Part shown: one piece after another, positions 41,966 to 50,638 of the stretch
How positions within the stretch are numbered: the stretch's first letter is position 1
How the letters are laid out: every line of letters starts with the position of its first letter
DNA from: Candidatus Gastranaerophilales bacterium
GTDB lineage: Bacteria > Cyanobacteriota > Vampirovibrionia > Gastranaerophilales > Gastranaerophilaceae
Length of the DNA stretch: 64,000 nucleotides
Reading direction: 5' to 3'
NCBI GenBank assembly: GCA_017415185.1
Contig: JAFQHZ010000013.1
Span: forward strand, 26,118 to 90,117
Program-made: the position numbers and the translations under genes
The notes under the pieces: model-generated
Seen by the model: the letters and a program-made list of their open reading frames with translations, nothing else
The model's database searches: none
What the model was told of the DNA's origin: nothing

Positions 41966-42739
41966 TCATTTTTCGATTTTATTTTTATGTCTTACAATCG
42001 CAAAAGCAATCGAAGCACAAACACCAAGATTTAAAGATTCAACATTATTATCCATTTCAAGAGTAACTTTTTCATCACTCAAATCGGCAATTATTTGAGA
42101 AATTCCATCAGCTTCAGAACCAAAAGCCAAAATAAATTTGTCATTTAATTCAACGTTAAAAAAGTCACAAGAAGAATCAACAACCGTTGAAATAAGTTTA
42201 TGTGTTTTTTTTAATTCTTTAACAAATTCAGCATCGCTTGTTTTAATAATTGGCAATTTAAAAATGTTTTGGGTTGTAGCTCGAAGAGTTTTTGTGTTAT
42301 ATAAATCAACGCACTCGTTAAATAGAATTATCCCATCAATTGAAAAAGCAACGGCTGAGCGAATAATTGTTCCTAAATTTCCAGCATCTTTGATTCCATC
42401 TATTAGGGCAATTTTGTTTAATTTTTTAAAAATATTTTTATCGATTTCAGGCTCTTTAATAATACCAACTGCTTGAGTTGGAGATTTTGTTGTTGAAATT
42501 TTTTTCAATATTTCATCATTAACCAAAACAAGATTATTAATTTTCATTTTGTCGTCAATTGAATTGCCTTTTTTAACAAAGAAATATTCAAAAACTATGC
42601 CATCAAAAACAAGCCCTTCAATGGTTTGAGCGCCATCAACAAGAATCAATTTTTCTTTTTTTCGATATTTTGAATCTTGCAATTTAACGGCAAATTTTAC
42701 TAAATCGTTTTGAGTGCTGGTGATTTCAATTGTTTTCAT
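41966..42739 (-). CDS. SpoU/TrmH-family RNA 2'-O-methyltransferase
   Basis: SPOUT-fold RNA methyltransferase of 257 residues. An N-terminal substrate-binding domain (KYRKKEKLILVDGAQTIE) precedes the knot with DAGNLGTIIRSA, FGSEADGIS and SLNLGVCASIAFA, the three SpoU motifs. Target could be 23S rRNA (RlmB-like) or tRNA. The start ATG overlaps the stop of the peptidase gene (ATGA); an upstream TTG is less likely. Last gene of a four-gene operon. Confidence 0.9.
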   Translation of the reverse strand: MKTIEITSTQNDLVKFAVKLQDSKYRKKEKLILVDGAQTIEGLVFDGIVFEYFFVKKGNSIDDKMKINNLVLVNDEILKKISTTKSPTQAVGIIKEPEIDKNIFKKLNKIALIDGIKDAGNLGTIIRSAVAFSIDGIILFNECVDLYNTKTLRATTQNIFKLPIIKTSDAEFVKELKKTHKLISTVVDSSCDFFNVELNDKFILAFGSEADGISQIIADLSDEKVTLEMDNNVESLNLGVCASIAFAIVRHKNKIEK

Positions 42740-44337
42740 GAGTTCCAACCTTGAATGAGTTCAATTTCTTGCTTATTAAGCAGGCTATAATCAATTAAAA
42801 CCTCCTCAAAAGGAAATTTTGACAAGGATATTTTTTTGAAATTTAAATCGCTATAAACGCAATTTTCAATTCGAACACCAAACTCAACCCCATCTTTGTC
42901 TTTGCCATATAACCCAGGCTCAATCGAATGAACTTGATAAGGCTTTATAATATCTTTTGATTTCATAGATAAAACAGGAGGATTTTGATGAACTGATGTT
43001 CCAATTCCATGACCTAAACCATGCGCAAAATAAAACCCTTCTTTTTCAAATTGCTTTAAAAAAGTTCGAGCAATTGAATCAATTTTTTTTGCATTTGTCT
43101 CGTTTGAATTATAGCAAGCCAAAAAAGCCTTTAAAACGTTTGTGTATATTTTTTTATAAACAGGTTTTGGATTTGCACCAAAATAAAAAGTTCTTGTAAT
43201 ATCGGTTGCAAAACCATTTTTCCAATATCCACCACAATCCAACAAAAGCAAGCACTCTTTTGTTAAGATTTTATTTTTGCTCGGCTGAGAATAATGTATT
43301 GAAGCAGAATTTTCATCAATTGCCAAAATTGTCTTAAAAGAAGGAAATTTAGCGCCATTTTTCGATAATTCTTCTTCAAACATCTGAACCAAATCATATT
43401 CAGACATTCCCAATTTAATTTTCTTTTTAAAATCAAAAATTGTTTTATCCAGCTTTTGAAAAGCATTCTCCAAATCCGCAATCTCTGCAACACTTCTAAT
43501 TGAAGCAAGGGTTGATAATGGTTTATTTTTGATTTCAATCGGATTTTTAATTAAAACATAATTTTTCAAATTAACATCATTAATATCAAGCGCAATTTCG
43601 CCATTAATTGAACTTGCAAAACCTTCAAATTCCTCTAAATTTCGAATATTTAAACCTTCAATTTTGATTTTTTTTGAAACATTGTCGCAAAAAAGGTTAT
43701 AAATAGAATTTTTAAAATCCAAATATAAAACAGAGCGAAAATTTGAAGAATATTTCATTTGAAAGCTTCTTAAACCAGTCAAATAAGAAATTTCATCCAA
43801 ATTAAAAACAAGCATTTTATTATATTTTGAACAAATCTTTTTTAGCTTTTCAATTTTTTGCAAAAAACCAACTTTGTCAATTTCAGCTGATACTTTAAAA
43901 ATTTGCTCTTTTTTATTGAAATCAGAATTCGAAGCAAAATTTTTATTTAATTCATATTTTCTTAAATCAAAATATTCATCAAATTCCATATACGTTTTAA
44001 GCGAAATATCGTCATAAACATAAAAAATCGTATTTTTCTTATACAGCTTCTTTAATGCATCAAAAAAGCTTTCGCCGAATTCTAGTTTATAAATTTGAAC
44101 ATCTTCAAAAACTTGTTTATCAACCAAAATATGATATCTGCTATCAACAAAAATTGTAATTTTACCATTTTTGTCAATTATTGCCTCGCCTTCGCTTCCC
44201 AAAAAACCAGTCAAAACAGACAAAGGAGAAGAAGAATAATGCGATTTAAAATATGTATCGCAAGATTTTAACAACAAAATTTCGTTGTCTTTCAAAATAT
44301 CAATATAAAATTTAATTTGTTTATCTCTGATTTTCAT
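42736..44337 (-). CDS. Xaa-Pro aminopeptidase (M24B)
   Basis: Dimetal peptidase of 533 residues that removes residues N-terminal to proline. The pita-bread domain shows metal ligands Asp in LLLLDCGGY, Asp in FATDITRTF, His in GLGHGIGTSVHQ, Glu in SIEPGLYG and Glu in VRIENCVY. The N-terminal 230 residues form the creatinase-like domain. ATG at 44337 is 1 base after the upstream stop. Third of the operon. Confidence 0.92.
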   Translation of the reverse strand: MKIRDKQIKFYIDILKDNEILLLKSCDTYFKSHYSSSPLSVLTGFLGSEGEAIIDKNGKITIFVDSRYHILVDKQVFEDVQIYKLEFGESFFDALKKLYKKNTIFYVYDDISLKTYMEFDEYFDLRKYELNKNFASNSDFNKKEQIFKVSAEIDKVGFLQKIEKLKKICSKYNKMLVFNLDEISYLTGLRSFQMKYSSNFRSVLYLDFKNSIYNLFCDNVSKKIKIEGLNIRNLEEFEGFASSINGEIALDINDVNLKNYVLIKNPIEIKNKPLSTLASIRSVAEIADLENAFQKLDKTIFDFKKKIKLGMSEYDLVQMFEEELSKNGAKFPSFKTILAIDENSASIHYSQPSKNKILTKECLLLLDCGGYWKNGFATDITRTFYFGANPKPVYKKIYTNVLKAFLACYNSNETNAKKIDSIARTFLKQFEKEGFYFAHGLGHGIGTSVHQNPPVLSMKSKDIIKPYQVHSIEPGLYGKDKDGVEFGVRIENCVYSDLNFKKISLSKFPFEEVLIDYSLLNKQEIELIQGWNS

Positions 44338-44338
44338 T

Positions 44339-44755
44339 TTAACCAACGACACTCACAAAAATTTCTCTTTCAGAAGGTTTATTATCAAAATCAACCAAAA
44401 CAATCCTTTGAGAAAAAGTCATAACTGCTTTTGAATCAACAACAGGAATTGTAATATTATTCCCAACAAGGCTACCTTTTAAATGTGCATAGGCATTTCC
44501 ATCATGCCAAAGATTGTCATGTTGATAAACTTTGTTAATTGGCGCAATCGCTTCAAGCATTTTTGAAATATCAAAACCCAAAGCTGGTTCAGATTCTAAA
44601 ATCATTATTCCTGCTGTTGATGAAACAGCACAAACGTTCACCATTCCTTGATTAATCTTAGACAATGCAACGATATTTTGCACTTTTAAAGTGATATCAA
44701 TCAAATCATCAAAACCTTTAGAAGAAATATTAAATTTTTCAACAACTGCAGCCAT
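44339..44755 (-). CDS. YjbQ/UPF0047-family protein
   Basis: Small β-barrel-like protein of 138 residues of TIGR00149, some members of which have weak thiamine-phosphate-synthase activity. NQGMVNVCAVSSTAGIMILE, HDNLWHDGNAYAHLKGSLVG and the IVLVDFDNKPSEREIFVSVVG ending match the family, with His residues of the putative metal site. GGAG precedes the ATG. Second gene of the operon, 12 bases after the pyrophosphatase-like gene. Confidence 0.9.
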   Translation of the reverse strand: MAAVVEKFNISSKGFDDLIDITLKVQNIVALSKINQGMVNVCAVSSTAGIMILESEPALGFDISKMLEAIAPINKVYQHDNLWHDGNAYAHLKGSLVGNNITIPVVDSKAVMTFSQRIVLVDFDNKPSEREIFVSVVG

Positions 44756-44767
44756 ATCTCTCCTAAA

Positions 44768-46870
44768 CTACATAAATAATGGCAAAAGCGCCAAAGCCGA
44801 AACTGCTAAAAATTTAATTAAAGCATTCAAAGTTGGATTAATTAAATCTTTAAACGATGTGAAAATTGCTTCATTAAGACTAATTGCATTGTATTCTTCT
44901 GTGTTTTGAATGCAATTAAATTGTGTTTCAAAATATTTTTTAGCGCTTTTTCCAAGCACTGAAGATGCGCTTGTGGTGTAAATTAAACCAATTGAAGACA
45001 ATATAACTCCAAAAACAAAACCGCAAAGCGCTTCAATCATTAAATATTTTGCAATTAAAAGGAATATTATTACAACGCCAATTGTTGCAAAAACCACTTG
45101 AATAGAAGAATTTACAGCCGCCAAATCAACGCATTTTTCATAATTTGGGCGCATTTCAAGACGTAAAATTTGAGGAAAACGGCTAATTTGTTCTTTTGCT
45201 TCCATTCCTAATCTTCTTGCAGTTTTAGAAATAATTCCCATAATTGAAGCAAGATAAAAGAAAGGAATTGTTGAACCAATTAACAATGAAACTAAAACAT
45301 AAGGGTTCATAATGTCAATTTGTTCCAAATTTCCTAAAATACTATAAGCAACCATTGCCCCAACTGAAGTTAAAATTGTTGCTGAATTAATGAAATTTTT
45401 TCCTAATGCAGTAATATGAAAACCAACATCGCCCAAAGAATTTGATAAAACATTTTCTTTTTCGCAAATGTCTTCTTCATAAGTATCCAAAACAGTGTAG
45501 ACATTTTTTGTAGTTAAGCCAAAAGAAATTGCACCAATTATCGCACCAACTGAAGAAAGCATAGCCAAAATTGACAACATAATTCCATAAAGCCCTAGTG
45601 AAGGCTCTTCAATTCCTCCTGAAAATATGAAAGAAATCAACAAAGAACAAACAAGAATTATAACAGGCAAAAACACCCCTGCAATGCTTTCTCTAAATGT
45701 TTGCCATAGTGTAGGAATAAAACCGCTAATTGATGTGTTTGAAACGCTGCTTATTGGCCTATATTTTGAAAAAATATAGTTTGAATGAGTAAAGCATACA
45801 AAAAATCCACCAAAAGCGCCAGCACCAAGAGCAATTGAAAGATATGTTAAATCAGGAAGCCAAACTTTTAAGGAATAATATGTTAAACCCAACAAAAGAA
45901 GATTCACAAAAAATGCAGAAGCAAAAAGGGTTTTCAATGGATTTTTAGTTCTATCAAATCTTGTTAATAAAACAACAATAACATAGGCAAAAATTCCGCT
46001 TCCTGCGACAATAATTGGCAAAAAAGCGCCCATTAATTGCAAAAATTCACCCCCAACGCTCATAGCGCAAACAAGCGCAAGCGCAAAAGAAACAAACAAA
46101 TCACAAGACAATAAATTAACACCTAATATACTTTTTGTTACCCCATTTAGAAGCAACAAAGGATTCCTTCTGTCATTTTTTTCACATTGAGCAATATGAT
46201 TACAAACAACTTCCTGTGCGCATTTTGTTGCTTGTTTTGAAATTGCAGTCGGAATATTGTTTAAAATTGCAACCAAAGAAGCACCAAAAACAAACCCATT
46301 TAAAATTTGATAATCTTTTGTTGTGTGATACAGAATCACCAAAGGAATTATTGACAAGCCAAGCATTAAAGAGGCAACAATTGAACCAGAATTGAATATT
46401 TGCTTTAAAGCCAATGAATTTGATTCGTTATAAAATTGCGAAGAACGAGTTGCAATTTTTGAAGTTGTAATTACAGACAACAACACTGAAACAAAAGCAA
46501 AAACGCTGCCTGAAACAAAACAAATAATAAAATTATTTCCCATAGGCTTAATTAAGAGCCAAGAAATGAAAAACACAAATACTAACGAAATTTTAAACAG
46601 TCTTTTAACAAAAATAAAAGAGCCATTTGTGAAATATTTTGTGATTTTATCAAACATTGGATTTGCGCTTTTATAAAAAGAAATTTCTAAAGCCTTACAG
46701 GCAGCAAGCAAAAGCGCAATTGCACCAGCACAAAGACCAACCCATTTTGAAATTGTTGAAGTTGTGTCTGGAAAATAAACATAATATGCTTTATACAAAG
46801 CAAAGAACAACAATGCCCAAAGTATCGCATACCAAATGATTAAGCGTTTATTTATTTTGTCTCTATCCAT
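44768..46870 (-). CDS. Membrane pyrophosphatase-like protein lacking catalytic aspartates
   Basis: Polytopic protein of 700 residues with the same length and helix layout as H+/Na+-pumping pyrophosphatases (HppA). Matches include GLYGIMLSILAML, LGDVGFHITALGKNF, NPYVLVSLLIGSTIPF, a conserved CVDLAAVN and the end NPTLNALIKFLAVSALALLPLF. But the PPi site is gone: where HppA has KAADVGADLVGKVE, this has ISKQATKCAQEVVC (about 210-223); DDPRNPAVIADNVGDNVGD corresponds to NDRRNPLLLLNGVTKSILG (232-250); and the last VGDTVGDPFKD has become EAIFTSFKD. Hydrolysis is therefore unlikely; another membrane role is inferred. It heads an operon with yjbQ-like, peptidase and SpoU genes. Confidence 0.83.
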   Translation of the reverse strand: MDRDKINKRLIIWYAILWALLFFALYKAYYVYFPDTTSTISKWVGLCAGAIALLLAACKALEISFYKSANPMFDKITKYFTNGSFIFVKRLFKISLVFVFFISWLLIKPMGNNFIICFVSGSVFAFVSVLLSVITTSKIATRSSQFYNESNSLALKQIFNSGSIVASLMLGLSIIPLVILYHTTKDYQILNGFVFGASLVAILNNIPTAISKQATKCAQEVVCNHIAQCEKNDRRNPLLLLNGVTKSILGVNLLSCDLFVSFALALVCAMSVGGEFLQLMGAFLPIIVAGSGIFAYVIVVLLTRFDRTKNPLKTLFASAFFVNLLLLGLTYYSLKVWLPDLTYLSIALGAGAFGGFFVCFTHSNYIFSKYRPISSVSNTSISGFIPTLWQTFRESIAGVFLPVIILVCSLLISFIFSGGIEEPSLGLYGIMLSILAMLSSVGAIIGAISFGLTTKNVYTVLDTYEEDICEKENVLSNSLGDVGFHITALGKNFINSATILTSVGAMVAYSILGNLEQIDIMNPYVLVSLLIGSTIPFFYLASIMGIISKTARRLGMEAKEQISRFPQILRLEMRPNYEKCVDLAAVNSSIQVVFATIGVVIIFLLIAKYLMIEALCGFVFGVILSSIGLIYTTSASSVLGKSAKKYFETQFNCIQNTEEYNAISLNEAIFTSFKDLINPTLNALIKFLAVSALALLPLFM

Positions 46871-46928
46871 AAATTAATAAATCATCCAAGTAATATTACA
46901 AATCAATTATAATAAGAAAATGCATTTT

Positions 46929-47714
46929 TTAATACAAAATCCATTTTTTTGTAATTAAATTAAGCTTTTTTTCGTCCATAATCGCACTAATAGCGGAATT
47001 TACGCTATTTAACAATTCTTTAGATTTCTGCGATTTTCTTATTGCAACTGCGTAATATTCTCTTGAATATGAACGATTAACTATTTTTAAATTTTTATTC
47101 AAAAGCCCCGCCAAAATACAATCATCGCCTAAAACAGCATCAACTTTATTTTCAATTAAAAGTTTTTTTGCTTCAGGGTATGTTTTTGCACCAATTAAAT
47201 TAGCGTTAGGAGCAACAAACCTTGCAACCCTTTCTCCTGTTGTTCCCATTATTATTGCAAGTCTTCCGTGTTTATTGAAATATTGAAGATTTGGAATTTT
47301 TGAAGTTTTTCTAATCATGATTTTTTGATTAGCAATGAAATATGGCGTTGAAAATTCTAAAATTAATTTTCTTTTATCATTCACGCTCATTGTTGCAACA
47401 AGCACATCAACTTCGCCAGAATTTAATTTTGAAATTCGATTTTGCGGTTCAACAGGAACAAATTTAACATTTGCAGGCGATTCACTATTGAATATTTTTT
47501 GTGCAATAGCATAAGCGATATCGATATCCATTCCAACAAGCTTATTGTCTTTATTATAAAAACCAAAAGGAGGAGAATCTGTTTTAACGCCAGCGATGAG
47601 ATATCCTCTTTTTTTAATGATTTGTAAATCGTTAAGCTCTTCTTTCTTTTTAGCGCAACCAAACAAAAAGAAAGACATAAAGAAAATTAATATTAAAACT
47701 ATATACTTTTTCAT
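46929..47714 (-). CDS. Solute-binding lipoprotein (SBP family 3, amino-acid type)
   Basis: Lipoprotein of 261 residues with a lipobox (FFLFGC) after a hydrophobic signal. The mature part follows the bacterial family 3 solute-binding pattern: IIKKRGYLIAGVKTDSPPFG, GMDIDIAYAIA, LNSGEVDVLVATMSVN, FSTPYF and GTTGERVA. Such proteins deliver polar amino acids to an ABC transporter, but no permease or ATPase is next to it, so it is an orphan. Divergent from the YitT gene. Confidence 0.9.
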   Translation of the reverse strand: MKKYIVLILIFFMSFFLFGCAKKKEELNDLQIIKKRGYLIAGVKTDSPPFGFYNKDNKLVGMDIDIAYAIAQKIFNSESPANVKFVPVEPQNRISKLNSGEVDVLVATMSVNDKRKLILEFSTPYFIANQKIMIRKTSKIPNLQYFNKHGRLAIIMGTTGERVARFVAPNANLIGAKTYPEAKKLLIENKVDAVLGDDCILAGLLNKNLKIVNRSYSREYYAVAIRKSQKSKELLNSVNSAISAIMDEKKLNLITKKWILY

Positions 47715-47737
47715 AAAATTATTCTATCATAAAACTT

Positions 47738-48568
47738 ATGAAAGAATTTAGTATTAATTTGTTATTTAACACAATCGGAGCATTTTTAGCAGCATTTGCA
47801 TTGGAATGTTTTTTGGTTCCAAACCAAATAATTGACGGCGGAATTGTCGGCATTTCAATTATGACAAGCTATGTTACAAAATTAAACTTGGGAATTTTTC
47901 TTGTTGTTCTTAATATCCCGTTTTTAATCCTTGCACTGAACGAATTTGGCAAAAAATTCATATTTTTAGCATTTTATAGCGTTGGAATGCTTGCCTTATT
48001 TGTAAATTTTGTTTCACACCATATTCCAATAATCACTCATGATTTATTACTTTCAGCTTTATTTGGCGGTGGAATATTAGGAACAGGGGTAGGCATTGTT
48101 TTAAAAAACAATGCTTGTATGGATGGAACAGAGATTCTATCAATGAAAATTGCCAAAAAAATGCCATATTCTGTTGGCGAAATCATAATGTTTTTCAATA
48201 TTTTCATTTTTACAACCGCAGGATTTTTGTATGGCTGGGAACAAGCAATGTATTCAACATTGACATATTTAATTGCCTACAAAGCAATAGATTTAATTGT
48301 TGAAGGCTTAAGCGAAGAAAAATCCATCAGAATAATTTCCGACAAAGGTCATGAACTAGGACAAGCAATCATCGAAAAATTAAACAAAACCGTAACATAC
48401 ATTGAAGCGCAAGGCGGTTATTCTAAAGCTCAAAAAACAATGGTTTATTGCATTGTTCCAAGAATTGAACTTTACAAACTTAAAGAATTGGTTGTAAGCA
48501 TGGATGAAAATGCATTTTTATCCATTGAAAATGTTCACGAAGTTTACGGAAAACGTTATAAAAAATAA
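47738..48568 (+). CDS. YitT-family membrane protein
   Basis: Membrane protein of 276 residues with five predicted helices and a C-terminal cytosolic DUF2179-like domain. FLVPNQIIDGGIVGISIM, IPFLILALNEFGKKF and GTGVGIVLKNNACMDGTEIL are YitT hallmarks; the tail (KTVTYIEAQGGYSKAQK) is the ligand-like αβ domain. Role not established (possible transporter). Divergent promoter region with the lipoprotein gene is only 23 bases. Confidence 0.9.
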   Translation: MKEFSINLLFNTIGAFLAAFALECFLVPNQIIDGGIVGISIMTSYVTKLNLGIFLVVLNIPFLILALNEFGKKFIFLAFYSVGMLALFVNFVSHHIPIITHDLLLSALFGGGILGTGVGIVLKNNACMDGTEILSMKIAKKMPYSVGEIIMFFNIFIFTTAGFLYGWEQAMYSTLTYLIAYKAIDLIVEGLSEEKSIRIISDKGHELGQAIIEKLNKTVTYIEAQGGYSKAQKTMVYCIVPRIELYKLKELVVSMDENAFLSIENVHEVYGKRYKK

Positions 48569-48612
48569 TCCAGTGGGAATAAGAAAAGAAGAATAATCCA
48601 CTGTATAGCCAA

Positions 48613-48647
48613 AAAAAATGCACTGCTTTGAATAGAGTGCATTTTTT
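48613..48647 (+). terminator. Bidirectional intrinsic terminator
   Basis: Stem AAAAAATGCACT / AGTGCATTTTTT (12 bp) between convergent genes. A second pairing CAGTGG / CCACTG (48571-48603) lies just before it. Confidence 0.85.
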
Positions 48648-48649
48648 AT

Positions 48650-49399
48650 TTAATTAATAATAAAATTCATAACATCCTCATAAGCATCTTTATTAACTCT
48701 TATAAGGTGATTTCCGGGTCCACCAAGAGGATATTGCTTAATTAAAGGAGGGGTTTTTGTATTAAAATTCATCAAAATTCTGTCTGTTTTAGCTAAAACC
48801 ATCATAATTTTAGTATCTACAAATTTATTTGTTCTGACAGGCATTCTAAGTCCTTTAAATTCAATCATAGGGGAAATCATAACCATTTTCAAAGGCGCTT
48901 TTGGTAAAGACATTGCGCCAATTGCACCAGCACTCGCACCGATATCAGCACCAATTATGATAACATCATTACAATTTACTTTAGGATAGTTTGCTTTAAC
49001 GTATTTAACTGCATCATAAACATCCTTTGGCAATTTTTGCCAAGTGTCTTGTTTGTAATAATATCTTGATTTTAATTTTAAATTTTCATTATAAACGCTT
49101 CTTCCATGCCCTCTTAAATCCATCGCAAGAACATTATAGCCTTTAATTCGAAGATTTTGAGCCATGTCTTTCCAAACTTGAGCATTCATCGAAAAAGAAT
49201 GCAAACAAATAACCAAAGGCTTATTTGTTTCAGGACTTGCCAAATATAAATCTCCAACAAGAATAAATTTGTCACGGGTAACAAATTCTATTTTATGTTT
49301 TGTTGAAATCGGTTTTTTCTTTTTAGGTTTTGCTTCAGCTAAATTCATAAACGAGAATAAAAGCAAAACGAGAATTACATATCCAAAAAATTTTCTCAT
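48650..49399 (-). CDS. Secreted α/β-hydrolase with Asp at the nucleophile position
   Basis: Protein of 249 residues with a cleavable signal peptide (MRKFFGYVILVLLLF...AEA). The hydrolase fold shows LVICLHSFSMNAQVW (oxyanion side) and AMDLRGHGRSVY, then the strand-5 elbow as IIIGADIGASAGA: the usual Gly-X-Ser-X-Gly reads G-A-D-I-G. An acid (AKTDRIL) and a terminal histidine (GGPGNHLI) complete the triad. An Asp nucleophile is typical of dehalogenases and epoxide hydrolases, but a Ser three residues on (GAS) could also serve. Exported, monocistronic; substrate unknown. Confidence 0.82.
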   Translation of the reverse strand: MRKFFGYVILVLLLFSFMNLAEAKPKKKKPISTKHKIEFVTRDKFILVGDLYLASPETNKPLVICLHSFSMNAQVWKDMAQNLRIKGYNVLAMDLRGHGRSVYNENLKLKSRYYYKQDTWQKLPKDVYDAVKYVKANYPKVNCNDVIIIGADIGASAGAIGAMSLPKAPLKMVMISPMIEFKGLRMPVRTNKFVDTKIMMVLAKTDRILMNFNTKTPPLIKQYPLGGPGNHLIRVNKDAYEDVMNFIIN

Positions 49400-49497
49400 A
49401 TCTTAATTTTAACAAATCTCGCATATTTTTAAGCTCTTTTTTAAAATTTACACCTTTTGGATGAAATAAAGACAAATTATTAAAGTTAAAAAAATAA

Positions 49498-49594
49498 GTG
49501 TCGAAAATACGACTATATGAATTTGATAAAGAGCAAAGCTCTTATCAAAACCTCCTCCCCAAGTCTAGTAGCCGCCTTATGACGGCTTTTTTTT
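49498..49594 (+). ncRNA. Candidate small RNA with exposed CCUCCUCCCC
   Basis: Intergenic transcript candidate: short stem at 49500-49513, an 11-bp stem with one bulged A (TTGATAA-GAGC, 49523-49548), an unpaired CCTCCTCCCC (49551-49560), then a terminator hairpin AGCCG / CGGCT (49570-49587) with eight Ts. The C/U-rich stretch can bind Shine-Dalgarno sequences. Arrangement recalls cyanobacterial Yfr1 (ACUCCUCAC between two hairpins). A promoter is not obvious, so transcription is unproven. Confidence 0.5.
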
Positions 49595-49621
49595 ATGGGG
49601 AAATAAAAACTTTGTTTTTAA

Positions 49622-50425
49622 TTAAATTTCTTTTTCAAGCCATTCATCGGCTCTTGCGCCAGTTAAGATTTTTCCATCAGCACGAATCCCAAACCCAAAA
49701 GGACATTCATTAATGCAATCATTCTTTGTTGCGTTATCAGGCACTCCGTCAATATCCATGCAAAATGGCTTGTAAACAATATCCATCCCCTGATCATCAT
49801 AAAAATTTGCAGGATATTGACTTGGAGATGAAAACAATCTTTTGATTTCACCATTCACCATATGTATTTCACCAAAAGCAGATATCGGAGCTGCGTCCCA
49901 AAACCAAATATTGTCTGCTGTTATAATTTGGTTAACTTCTTCATACTCGACAGACATATTGCAGCCAGAATCAATGGATTTTTTCTTGGTAGCCAATATT
50001 TCAGGAGAAACTTTTTCACCATTAGCCGAAATCATTACACTCAAATTACCGCTATTACTGCGCAAACCAATCCAACCATTTAAACCATTGTCAATGCAAT
50101 TAGAGCTTTTTATGGAAACAACATCAGCAAATGTTTCGCACAAATATCTACGATTTTCAAGATATATAGCATCAGTACTACTCGAATTGCCACCATTAAT
50201 CGATTCACCATTGGCTTTTATTCCCAAATCCCCATCCAGATAATATTTATCCGAATTAACCAATTCGCGAATTGCGCTCAACAAGGTATTGTAGCCTTTT
50301 TTAAACCGTACCACGTCTTTATCTGGCATAGAATTTCTTGCCGCAGGAATCAAAACTGCACTTAAAACGCCAATTACAACCAAAACAATCATAACCTCAG
50401 CCAAAGTAAAAGCTTTTTTATTCAT
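49622..50425 (-). CDS. Type IV pilin-like / pseudopilin protein 3
   Basis: Pilin-like protein of 267 residues. Start at 50425, 5 bases after AAAGGAG; the N-terminus is MNKKA|FTLAEVMIVLVV, with Ala at -1. It contains NSDKYYLDGDLGIKANG, FADVVSIKSSNC, a C-terminal FCMDIDGVPDNATKNDC block with CINECPFGFG, and ends RADGKILTGARADEWLEKEI. Six or more cysteines may form disulfides after export. Orphan with respect to pilus machinery. Shared promoter block at 50443-50475. Confidence 0.87.
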   Translation of the reverse strand: MNKKAFTLAEVMIVLVVIGVLSAVLIPAARNSMPDKDVVRFKKGYNTLLSAIRELVNSDKYYLDGDLGIKANGESINGGNSSSTDAIYLENRRYLCETFADVVSIKSSNCIDNGLNGWIGLRSNSGNLSVMISANGEKVSPEILATKKKSIDSGCNMSVEYEEVNQIITADNIWFWDAAPISAFGEIHMVNGEIKRLFSSPSQYPANFYDDQGMDIVYKPFCMDIDGVPDNATKNDCINECPFGFGIRADGKILTGARADEWLEKEI

Positions 50426-50442
50426 ACACACTCCTTTGAGGA

Positions 50443-50475
50443 GCATTCTAATATATATATATATATTTCAAGTTG
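50443..50475 (-). promoter_or_regulatory. Shared promoter-like block upstream of pilin-like gene 3
   Basis: Reverse strand TTGAAA, 15 alternating A/T bases, TAGAATGC, then the ribosome site of the gene within 12 bases, implying a very short leader. Confidence 0.62.
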
Positions 50476-50638
50476 AATGTGGGAAATTGGGGTGGATGGA
50501 GGAGGAGTTGGATTTTAATCAGCTCTCAAAAAATTAATTACACAAAAGTTAAGAAATGTAACAAAAATAACAAACTCTGAAATTAGATAAAGTTTATATA
50601 CTTTATATATATGTAAGCAGTTACTAAAGGATTCAAGA

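Noticed and set aside
49498..49713. Plus-strand ORF beginning GTG, reading MSKIRLYEFDKE, similar to the start of translation initiation factor IF-2.
   Set aside because: No ribosome site; it runs through the hairpins and terminator of the small RNA candidate and then antisense into the pilin-like gene. The similarity covers only a few residues.
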